Assembly (NCBI RefSeq): GCF_000374805.1 | Contig: NZ_KB895349.1 | Span: 45,912-109,911 of the forward strand | Direction of reading: 5' to 3' | DNA from: Chitiniphilus shinanonensis DSM 23277 | GTDB taxonomy: Bacteria > Pseudomonadota > Gammaproteobacteria > Burkholderiales > Chitinibacteraceae | Length of the DNA stretch: 64,000 bases | Shown here: positions 47,612-54,969 of the stretch, one piece after another | Layout of the letters: every line of letters starts with the position of its first letter | Numbering within the stretch: the first letter of the stretch is position 1 | Program-made: the position numbers and the translations under genes | The notes under the pieces: model-generated | What the model was told of the DNA's origin: nothing | The model's input: the letters and a program-made list of their open reading frames with translations, nothing else | Database searches by the model: none

Positions 47612-49066
47612 TCAGGCCAATAGCGGCGGGCGACCGGTCGGGCGCAAGGTCTTGGGCAGCAGCGCGCAGGTGAACACGCCCTGGCCCGGCTCGCTGAAGA
47701 TGTCGATCTTGCCGCCGATGGCGATCACCCGGTGGCGCATTCCTTGCAGGCCATGCGTACCCTCCGGCAGGCGGTGCATGTCGATGCCGACGCCGTTGTC
47801 CTCGATTTCCAGCTTGAGGTAGTCCACGTCCGAGATCAGGCTGACCGATACCTCGGTGGCGCGGGCGTATTTGGTGGCGTTGGTCAGGGTTTCCTGGAGG
47901 ATGCGGTAGATGATCAGGCCCAGCACCTCGTCGAGCTTTTCGTTCTCGTCCGGCAGGGTCAGATGCAGGGTCCAGCCGCTGCGTTGCGCGGCATCCTCGG
48001 CCAGCGCGCGGATCGCCGCCATCAGGCCGAAGGTGGACAGCAGCGACGGGTGCAGCTCCTGCACCACGCGCCGCTTGAAATGGATGCCGTGGTCCAGGTT
48101 GCGCAGGGTGCGGTTGAGTTTTTCCACCACCTGCGGATGGTCGTCCTTCAACTGGCGCTGCACCCACGACAGGTCGATCTTGGTGGCGGTGAGGATGGAG
48201 CCCAGTTCGTCGTGCAGATCGCGCGCCAGCTTGTGGCGCTCGCGCTCGACGTCCATCTGGTATTCGACCGCCAGCGTTTCCATCTGCGCGGTGCGCTCCT
48301 CCACCAGTTGATCCAACTCGCGCTTGCGTTGCGCCAGCGCCGCCGATTCGCCATGACGCCGCCCCAGCTCGCGCCACAGCCGCTCGACGATCAGCAGCAC
48401 CAGCAACGCGGTCAGCACCGCGCCTACCGCCAGCGACACTCGCATGCCGGTGACCATCCGTTCGCGCTGCCTGCGCTGCTGCTCCAGGTGCTGTTTTTCG
48501 AAATCGATCAGCGCCTTGATCGCCGCGCCGATCTGGATGCTTTTCTTCAGCCCGGCGTCGGTGGCGGTGATCTCGTGGGCGCGGTCCAGGTCGCCCTGGT
48601 GCGCGAAGCGGATGGTCAGGTCCATCTCGGCCAGCTTTTCGCCGATGGCCACGCCGAGCCGCCGCAGCGGCGGCCCCAGCCGCGCCTCGGTGGCCGGGTC
48701 GCGCGACACCTGTTCCTGCAACGCGCCCAGCGCGGCGCGGGTTTCCTCGGCGCGGCGGTCGTACGGCGCCAGGTAGTTGGCGTCGCCCATGATGAGAAAG
48801 CCGCGCTGGGCGCTTTCGGCGCGCACCAGATACGTATCCACGTCGCGCAGCAGATCCAGCCGCTGGCGGGTGTTGCGCATCTCGCCGAGTTGCTCCTCGG
48901 ACTGCGTGACCCAGGCGGCATTGATCAGCATCGATGCCACGGCGGACGCGATGCAGGCGCTCAGCGTCAGCACCAGCCGCCCGCCCAGTTGGCTGGCGAC
49001 GGTGGCCGCCTTGCGGAGCAGTGCTTTCATGGTGGCGAGGGTCTTGTCTGCGATGTTCTGGAGCAT
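47612..49066 (-). CDS. NarL-type sensor histidine kinase with CHASE3-like domain
   Basis: A 484-residue membrane kinase. A membrane segment (residues about 25-47), a periplasmic four-helix CHASE3-like region (VRAESAQRGFLIMGDANYLA), a second membrane segment, a coiled linker, then the HisKA_3 box LARDLHDELGSILTATKIDL with phospho-His near residue 282, and an HATPase (LQETLTNATKYA, DNGVGID, GTHGLQGMRHR). It phosphorylates NarL/FixJ-type regulators; the best partner is the regulator at 50136, past two stress genes. Its kinase core resembles that at 51368. The start is uncertain (49066 or 49030). Confidence 0.88.
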   Translation of the reverse strand: MLQNIADKTLATMKALLRKAATVASQLGGRLVLTLSACIASAVASMLINAAWVTQSEEQLGEMRNTRQRLDLLRDVDTYLVRAESAQRGFLIMGDANYLAPYDRRAEETRAALGALQEQVSRDPATEARLGPPLRRLGVAIGEKLAEMDLTIRFAHQGDLDRAHEITATDAGLKKSIQIGAAIKALIDFEKQHLEQQRRQRERMVTGMRVSLAVGAVLTALLVLLIVERLWRELGRRHGESAALAQRKRELDQLVEERTAQMETLAVEYQMDVERERHKLARDLHDELGSILTATKIDLSWVQRQLKDDHPQVVEKLNRTLRNLDHGIHFKRRVVQELHPSLLSTFGLMAAIRALAEDAAQRSGWTLHLTLPDENEKLDEVLGLIIYRILQETLTNATKYARATEVSVSLISDVDYLKLEIEDNGVGIDMHRLPEGTHGLQGMRHRVIAIGGKIDIFSEPGQGVFTCALLPKTLRPTGRPPLLA

Positions 49067-49262
49067 GGCTCGGGATCGCGCGCCTGGCGTCGTGAATAAA
49101 AGCGGTTCGCGGCGCGGCCCGCTGAGCGTGGGCGCTGCGGCGATCCCGCCGTGTGTAGGTGTCTTGTCAGCGCATTCCCACAAGCGCTTCAGCGGCGCGC
49201 TCCTGTCGGCCGCCGCGGTCGCGCCGTACAGTCAAGCCATGAAAGGCCGCGAGGGGGAAAGC

Positions 49263-49421
49263 ATGGTGCATTACGCCGTGGCGTTCCTGCTGATCGCGGC
49301 GGTGGCCGGCGCCTTCGGCTACGGCGGGATCGCCGCCGGGGCCGAGCCGGTCGCCCGGCTTGCCTGCCTGCTGTTGCTGGCCGCCGCACTGGCCGTACTG
49401 CTGGCCGGAGGCTGGTCCTGA
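49263..49421 (+). CDS. DUF1328 small membrane protein
   Basis: A 52-residue protein almost entirely of two hydrophobic helices: YAVAFLLIAAVAGAFGYGGI and ARLACLLLLAAALAVLLAGG. This matches the DUF1328 family in length and in the FGYGGIAAGA centre. The function is unknown; members are often stress-induced in proteobacteria. GAGGGGG lies 6 bases upstream. It precedes the ferritin-like gene and is divergent from the histidine kinase. Confidence 0.9.
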   Translation: MVHYAVAFLLIAAVAGAFGYGGIAAGAEPVARLACLLLLAAALAVLLAGGWS

Positions 49422-49498
49422 ACCGCGGGTCGTCCGCTTATATCACACATCCTCGATGGCACGCAGGCGGTGCCGACGGGGGTGACAGGAGTCACGAC

Positions 49499-50029
49499 AT
49501 GCAAGCTTTCCAACTCGACATCCAGACCATCCGCCAGCGTGCCCGACAGCAGGTGGCCGAAGGGGCGCGTACCTTCACCTACGCCGGCGACGTGCAGCAG
49601 GTGATCGAGCTGTTGAACCACGCGCTCGCCACCGAGCTGGTCTGTGCGCTGCGCTACCGGCGGCATTACTTCACCGCGTCCGGGCTGTCGTCCGAGCCGG
49701 TGGCGGAGGAATTCCTGGTCCACGCCAACGAGGAGCTGGCGCACGCCGACCGCATCGCCGAGCGCATCGTGCAGCTGGGCGGCTCGCCCGACTTCTCGCC
49801 CGATGGCCTGACCACGCGCAGCCACGCCGACTACGTGGCGCCGGACAGCCTGGAGGCGATGATCCGCGAGAACCTGGTGGCCGAGCGCATCGCCATCGAC
49901 ACCTACCGCGAGCTGGTGCGCTTCATCGGCGACAAGGATCCGACCACCCGCCGCATGCTGGAGGACATCCTCGCGGTGGAAGAGGAACACGCCGACGAGC
50001 TGTCGGACTGGCTCGGCCGCCGGGGCTGA
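49499..50029 (+). CDS. Ferritin-like/bacterioferritin family protein
   Basis: A 176-residue four-helix ferritin-like protein. Diiron ligands are suggested by LNHALATELVCALRYRRHYF (residues about 39-58), HANEELAHADRIAERIVQLG and the late EEEHADELSDWLG. The layout resembles bacterioferritins and related Dps-like proteins that store or detoxify iron; heme binding is not evident. CAGGAG precedes the ATG. It stands between DUF1328 and a response regulator. Confidence 0.85.
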   Translation: MQAFQLDIQTIRQRARQQVAEGARTFTYAGDVQQVIELLNHALATELVCALRYRRHYFTASGLSSEPVAEEFLVHANEELAHADRIAERIVQLGGSPDFSPDGLTTRSHADYVAPDSLEAMIRENLVAERIAIDTYRELVRFIGDKDPTTRRMLEDILAVEEEHADELSDWLGRRG

Positions 50030-50135
50030 TGACGCTCACCCTCGCCCGAACGGCTAAACTGGGGCCTGCCCGCAAAGTGGCGCATGTCCTGAAGAGGGGC
50101 CGCAAGGACGGCCCTGGAGTGGAGCTTTGAAACAG

Positions 50136-50774
50136 ATGATGAAGAAACGCGTACTGCTGGTGGACGACCACAAGATCGTGCGCTCGGGCCTGCGCGCCCT
50201 GATCGAGATGGAAGACGACCTCTCCGTCGCCGGCGAGGCCGCGTCGGGGCTGGAAGCCTTGCAGCAGGTGCGCAAGGACAACTTCGACATCGCCATCCTC
50301 GATATCTCGATGCCGGACAAGAACGGCGTCGACACGCTGCGCGACCTGCAACGCATCTGCCCGGAAATGCCGGTGCTGATCCTGTCCGGCTTCGCCCAGG
50401 AACAATACGCGCTGAACCTGATCCGTTCGGGCTGCCGCGGCTATCTTTCAAAGGATGCCGACCCCGAGGAGATCATCCGCGCCATCCGCGTGATCTGCGC
50501 CGGACGCCGCTACCTGTCGATGGAATTGGCCGACCTGCTGGCCACCGAACTGACGCATCCCAGCGAGAAGCGGCTGCACGAGACGTTGTCCGAACGCGAG
50601 TTCCAGGTGTTCTTCAAGCTGGCCAGTGGCAAATCGCCGACCGAGATCGCCGAGGAGTTGTTCCTCAGCGTCAAGACCGTCAGTACCTACCGCACACGGG
50701 TGCTGGAGAAGATGAACCTCAAGACCAATGCGGATTTGACGTACTACGCCATCAAGAACGAATTGATCAGTTGA
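50136..50774 (+). CDS. NarL/FixJ family response regulator
   Basis: A 212-residue regulator with a receiver (LLVDDHKIVRSGLRALIE; phospho-Asp in DIAILDISMPDKNG; Lys in GYLSKDADPEE) and a LuxR-type helix-turn-helix (LSEREFQVFFKLASGKSPTE, then LFLSVKTVSTYRTRVLEKMN). It should bind DNA when phosphorylated by an HPK7-type kinase, probably one of the two kinases nearby. ATG 50136 or 50139, or a TTG at 50127, may be the start; GGAGTGGAG lies upstream. Confidence 0.93.
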   Translation: MMKKRVLLVDDHKIVRSGLRALIEMEDDLSVAGEAASGLEALQQVRKDNFDIAILDISMPDKNGVDTLRDLQRICPEMPVLILSGFAQEQYALNLIRSGCRGYLSKDADPEEIIRAIRVICAGRRYLSMELADLLATELTHPSEKRLHETLSEREFQVFFKLASGKSPTEIAEELFLSVKTVSTYRTRVLEKMNLKTNADLTYYAIKNELIS

Positions 50775-50925
50775 GCGGCTTACCGGCGCGCGGCGCGAGG
50801 GCGTCGCGGCCGAGAGCGGACAACGCCCCCACGGTCAAGAACAGGCGGCTTGTCCAGTATCCAGTTGCAAGGGCCTCGTTGCGTGCCGGGTGGGTGCGGG
50901 CGTGCCAAGACAGAAGACGTGCCCG

Positions 50926-51363
50926 ATGATGTCAGAAACACAAACAACAATACGCGAGGGTGTCGCGACCGATACCGTGCGGGTGATGCTGATCGAGGAT
51001 TCCGAAGTGATTCGCGAAGCCCTGATCGACGCCTTGGCCGGTACCGAGTACATCGTGTTCGCCGCCACCGCCGCCACTGCGGAAGAGGCGCTGCAACAAT
51101 TGCAGCAGCAGCACTTCGGCCTGGTGGTGGTGGATCTGGAATTGCGCGTGGGCACCGGCTTCGAAGTGCTGCGCTACCTGGCGCAGACCAGGCCCGACCC
51201 GCACGACCCGGTGCGGGTGGTGCTGACCAACCATGCCTTCCCCATCTACGAGCAGCGCGCCCGCGCGCTCGGCGTCGATTACTTCTTCGACAAGTCGCTG
51301 CACTTCGAAGAAGCGATCCAGACCATCGAGAACGAGGCCGCTCGCCTGCACGCGCAGCTTTGA
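50926..51363 (+). CDS. Single-domain response regulator (receiver only)
   Basis: A 145-residue receiver without an output domain. It contains VRVMLIEDSEVIREALIDAL, phospho-Asp in GLVVVDLELRVGTG, VLTNHAF and the conserved Lys in DYFFDKSLHF, so all catalytic residues are present. An N-terminal tail of about 18 residues is disordered-looking. It lies 4 bases before a histidine kinase gene and is probably its partner, acting by protein contact or as a phosphate sink. Confidence 0.9.
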   Translation: MMSETQTTIREGVATDTVRVMLIEDSEVIREALIDALAGTEYIVFAATAATAEEALQQLQQQHFGLVVVDLELRVGTGFEVLRYLAQTRPDPHDPVRVVLTNHAFPIYEQRARALGVDYFFDKSLHFEEAIQTIENEAARLHAQL

Positions 51364-51367
51364 CCCC

Positions 51368-52402
51368 ATGGAAGAACACCTTCTGTTCGACGAGGCGCCG
51401 GCCCCGTTGCTGGTGCTGGACCAGGCGCTGGTGGTGGTCGCCGCCAATCGCGCCTGGCTGGCCGCCACCGGCCTGGCCGCCACCAACCTGATCGGTCGCG
51501 GGGCCTTCGATCCCGCGCTGGCCGACGACACCTGCCGCGTGCTGCGCGACGCCGCGCTGCGAGTGCGCGACGGCGGCGCGCGCGAAACCGTCGCGCTGCA
51601 TCACCTGCCCGGCGCCGCCGCCGCCGTGGAACAGCGCTGGCAATGCACGCTGGTGCCGATCTCCGGCCATGGCGACGAGGTGCGCGGCGTGATGCTGCTG
51701 GCGCAGGAACTGGTCGCCTCGCTCTATCCCGGCCAGGACCTGGAACGACTGGGCGCCCTGGCCCAGCACCTGATCGGCGACGACGAAGCCCTGCGCGAGC
51801 GGCTGGCGCGCACCCTGCACGACGAACTGGGCTCGCAGCTCACCGCCGCCAAGCTCGACCTGTCGTGGGTGCGGCGCCAGGCGTGTGCCCAGGACGAAAA
51901 AGTGCAGGAGCGGCTGGTGCGGGTGACCGCGCTGCTGGACGAAGCCATCGCCCTGAAGCGCCGCCTGATCGAAGGACTGCGCCCGTCGGCGCTGGCCCAC
52001 CTGGGCCTGGGCGACGCGCTGGGCATCCTGCTGGACGAAGCCGGCACCCGCAACGGCTGGACCACCCACCTGGACATCCCCGCGCCATTGCCGCCGCTGC
52101 CCGATGCCGCCGCCCTGGCGCTGTACCGCGTCGCCCAGCAGGCGCTGGACAACGTGGCGCGCCATGCCGGCGCCGCCGAAGTCGCCATCGAACTGACCGA
52201 GTGCGACGGCTATGTGCAACTGACGGTGCGCGACGACGGCCGCGGGCTGGATCAGGGCGCCGCGGCGCGCCCCGCGCAGGGGCACGGCGTGGCGGCGATG
52301 CGCCAGCGGCTGCTGGCCTTCGGCGGCGGCATCGAGTTGCAGGGCATGCCCGGCACCGGCACCCGGCTGGTTGCCCATCTGCCGCTGCGGGAGGGCGGCT
52401 GA
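51368..52402 (+). CDS. Cytoplasmic NarL-type histidine kinase with PAS-like domain
   Basis: A 344-residue soluble kinase: PAS-like sensing domain (residues about 5-110; LLVLDQALVVVAANRAWLAA), HisKA_3 box RLARTLHDELGSQLTAAKLD with phospho-His near residue 154, and an HATPase (QQALDNVARHAG, DDGRGLD, QGHGVAAMRQRL). There is no membrane segment. It resembles the kinase at 47612 in its catalytic half. It sits between the receiver gene and topoisomerase IB; the stop is 2 bases from the topoisomerase GTG, suggesting coupling. Confidence 0.9.
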   Translation: MEEHLLFDEAPAPLLVLDQALVVVAANRAWLAATGLAATNLIGRGAFDPALADDTCRVLRDAALRVRDGGARETVALHHLPGAAAAVEQRWQCTLVPISGHGDEVRGVMLLAQELVASLYPGQDLERLGALAQHLIGDDEALRERLARTLHDELGSQLTAAKLDLSWVRRQACAQDEKVQERLVRVTALLDEAIALKRRLIEGLRPSALAHLGLGDALGILLDEAGTRNGWTTHLDIPAPLPPLPDAAALALYRVAQQALDNVARHAGAAEVAIELTECDGYVQLTVRDDGRGLDQGAAARPAQGHGVAAMRQRLLAFGGGIELQGMPGTGTRLVAHLPLREGG

Positions 52403-52404
52403 AG

Positions 52405-53412
52405 GTGAAGCTGGTGCGTGTCGGCGACGACGCGCCCGGCTATCGCCGTCGCCGCTGCGGGCGCGGCTTCGTTTACCACGACCCCGACGGCGCCCGCCTC
52501 ACCGATGCCGCCACCCTCGCGCGCATCCGCGCGCTGGCGATTCCGCCGGCCTGGGGCGAAGTGTGGATCTGCCCAGATCCGCGCGGCCACCTGCAGGCCA
52601 CCGGCCGCGACGCGCGCGGCCGTAAGCAATACCGCTACCACGACGACTGGCAACTGGCGCGCGCGGCCGACAAATTCCAGCACTTGGCGCGCTTCGCCCG
52701 CGCCCTGCCAAGGCTGCGCCGCCGCATCGAGCGCGACCTGGCGCAACGCGGCCTGCCGCGCGACAAGGTGCTGGCCGCGCTGGCGCGGCTGCTGGAGCGC
52801 ACCCTGATCCGCGTCGGCAACGAGGAATACGTTCGCGCCAACCGCAGCTACGGCCTGACCACGCTACGCAAGCGCCACGCGCGCGTCGGCAGCGAACTGG
52901 TGCAACTGCGGTTTCGCGGCAAGTCGGGCGTGCGTCACGTGCTGAGCCTGCGCGACCGCACCCTGGCCGGTGTGCTGCGGCGCTGCGCCGCGCTGCCGGG
53001 CACGCGCCTGTTCGGCTATCGCGACGAGCACGGCACGGTGCGCGCCGTACACGCGGCCGATCTCAACGACTACCTGCGCGAGGCCGCCGGCGTGTCGGTG
53101 AGCGCCAAGGATTTCCGCACCTGGGGCGCCACCCGCGACGCCACCGCACTGTGCCTGGACAGCGCGCCGTGCGGCAGCGCCGCCGGCAGTCGCCGCTGCT
53201 TGAAGACCGTGGTGGAGCAGGTGGCCGGACGCCTGGGCAACACGCCGACCGTGTGCAAGGCGTCGTACGTGCATCCCGCCGTGCTGGCGCACTTCGCCGA
53301 CGCCCTGCGCGGCCGGCGCGCCACCCCACCACCACCGCGTGTCCCCGGCCTGGACCGGGTGGAGCGCGTGGCGCTGGCGCTGATCGAAGGCGCGGCCGGC
53401 ATCGGCCGCTGA
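52405..53412 (+). CDS. Type IB DNA topoisomerase
   Basis: A 335-residue poxvirus-like bacterial TopIB that relaxes supercoils through a 3'-phosphotyrosine link. It contains IPPAWGEVWICPDPRGHLQA, GRKQYRYHDDW, RVGNEEYVRANRSYGLTTL, FRGKSGVRH, KDFRTWGATRDA and the catalytic Tyr288 in VCKASYVHP. The GTG start at 52405 lies 2 bases after the kinase stop. It is probably translated with the kinase; a functional link between them is not established. Confidence 0.95.
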   Translation: MKLVRVGDDAPGYRRRRCGRGFVYHDPDGARLTDAATLARIRALAIPPAWGEVWICPDPRGHLQATGRDARGRKQYRYHDDWQLARAADKFQHLARFARALPRLRRRIERDLAQRGLPRDKVLAALARLLERTLIRVGNEEYVRANRSYGLTTLRKRHARVGSELVQLRFRGKSGVRHVLSLRDRTLAGVLRRCAALPGTRLFGYRDEHGTVRAVHAADLNDYLREAAGVSVSAKDFRTWGATRDATALCLDSAPCGSAAGSRRCLKTVVEQVAGRLGNTPTVCKASYVHPAVLAHFADALRGRRATPPPPRVPGLDRVERVALALIEGAAGIGR

Positions 53413-53428
53413 GCCGGAACCGGAAACA

Positions 53429-53488
53429 CCACGGCCCGCAATGCGGGCCGTGGATGCTGCGGGCTGGACCGGCCCCATGCGGGGCCGG
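53429..53488. terminator. Two strong hairpins between convergent topoisomerase and deacetylase genes
   Basis: CCACGGCCCGC-AAT-GCGGGCCGTGG (53429-53453) and CCGGCCCC-ATGC-GGGGCCGG (53469-53488). Neither has a T run, but both are perfect and could serve both strands. Confidence 0.6.
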
Positions 53489-53498
53489 CCCGGGGGCA

Positions 53499-54767
53499 TC
53501 AGCGCGCGGCGATGGCCACGTCGCCGGCCAGCGGGTCGGCCTCGACCCGGTAGCGGCCCGGCGCCAGCGTCTTCACCGTCAGCGCGTGGCCGGCCTGCGA
53601 CGCGGCCAGGGTGGCGGCGGCGCGGTCGGTGGCGAAGTCCAGCGTCAGCGTGGTGGCGTAGCGGCGGCAGGTGGCGTTGTCGGCGAAGCGCACGGTGTCC
53701 TCGCCCACCAGCGTCGGCGCGCAGGCCTCGCGGGCAAAGCGGTAGCGCACCACTTCGGACGGCGGTGCCATCCACAGTTCGCCGGCGTCCACCTTGGCCT
53801 TCACGTAGTCCAGGTGCGCCAGGTAGCGCGGTAGCGGCACGGTCTCGTAGGAACCGTCGGCCACGCCGTGCGTGGTGCGCAGCGCCCAGCCACCCTGGTT
53901 GATCGCGGCGTCGACGTGCAGGTTGAGGTTCTCGCCCGGCTGGCCTTCGTACAGCGACCACTGCCCGCTCTGGGTGAACAGATCCCACTTGGCGGCGTAG
54001 GCGTCGGCGAAGTTGGCGGCGTTGAGGCCGCCGGCCATGCCGTACTGGATGTTGCCGTTCTCGTCGACGCGGTTGTACGCGCGGCCGCCCAGGTAGCCGG
54101 CATTGGCGCGCAGCGCGGCCACCGGCGCGTCGGGGGCGATGTCGCTGGGCCAGGCGAAGAAGGTGGGGCGATAGCCGTCCAGGTGCGCGGCAATGTCGTC
54201 GGACGAGCCTTGCAGCTCGGTGTCGCTGTTCCAGGCGGGGGTGTTGGCGTTGTAGTGGTTGCGGCTGTGGCTGATCAGCTCGTGCCCCTTGGCGCGCAGG
54301 CGGCGCGCGGCATCCCAGTGCGTGGTGTCGCAGGCGCCGGTGATGACGGCGAAGCCGGCGCGCAGGCCGCGCTTGTTCAGCTCGGGCTCGGCGTACAGCA
54401 ACTGGCCGTCCTGAGCGGCGTTCAGCGAGCAGAAGTCGTCGTGCACCAGGCTGTAGGCACCGCGCGCGCCGCCGGACCAGGTGGTCCAGGCCGCGCTGGT
54501 CAGCTTGGGCGGGTTGCACTGGTCGCCGCCATCGGCACCGACACAGGCGCCGATGGTGCGCCACAGCGACACCGCCGCCACCGGGTTCCAGCCGGCGCCG
54601 GTCCACGCGGTGTGGGCGATGGTCGCCTGGTAGCGGTTGCCCTGGTATTGCACCACATCGCCGACGGCGTAGTGCTGGCCGTCGGTCCAGGCCGGCAGCG
54701 TCGCGGCGTGCGCGGCACCCAGGCCCAAGGCGGCGATCATCGCCGCCAGCATTGCTCTTGCTTTCAT
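53499..54767 (-). CDS. Secreted polysaccharide (chitin-type) deacetylase with N-terminal chitin-binding module
   Basis: A 422-residue precursor with a signal peptide (MKARAMLAAMIAALGLGAAH). Residues about 24-70 form a CBM5/12-type chitin-binding module (AWTDGQHYAVGDVVQYQGNR, then WTGAGWNPVAAVSLWRTI). The catalytic NodB-fold part has the metal-binding pair SLVHDDF (near residue 109) and ELISHSRNHYN (near 164), as in chitin and chitooligosaccharide deacetylases. It should remove N-acetyl groups outside the cell. It lies on the same strand as the GH18-LytTR regulator, 202 bases downstream. GGAG precedes the ATG. Confidence 0.85.
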   Translation of the reverse strand: MKARAMLAAMIAALGLGAAHAATLPAWTDGQHYAVGDVVQYQGNRYQATIAHTAWTGAGWNPVAAVSLWRTIGACVGADGGDQCNPPKLTSAAWTTWSGGARGAYSLVHDDFCSLNAAQDGQLLYAEPELNKRGLRAGFAVITGACDTTHWDAARRLRAKGHELISHSRNHYNANTPAWNSDTELQGSSDDIAAHLDGYRPTFFAWPSDIAPDAPVAALRANAGYLGGRAYNRVDENGNIQYGMAGGLNAANFADAYAAKWDLFTQSGQWSLYEGQPGENLNLHVDAAINQGGWALRTTHGVADGSYETVPLPRYLAHLDYVKAKVDAGELWMAPPSEVVRYRFAREACAPTLVGEDTVRFADNATCRRYATTLTLDFATDRAAATLAASQAGHALTVKTLAPGRYRVEADPLAGDVAIAAR

Positions 54768-54969
54768 TGCTCGTCTCCATCCTGTGTGTCTTGGCCCGGC
54801 GGCTCGTCGGTGGCCGCTTCGGGGCACGGCGTCGTGCCGTGGGCAGACTATGGCCGCTGCGCCGCGCGCCACCAAGCGGCGGCGGAGGGCGATTCACCAA
54901 TTGCAGCGATGGATAAGGAGAAATGCTGTCGATTCAAGGGGATGGGGGAGGGTATGGCGCACTGCCGTT

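Noticed and set aside
54768..54969. LytTR-type direct repeats upstream of the deacetylase gene
   Set aside because: I looked for spaced repeats of the usual LytTR half-site and found none convincing, so no site is called.
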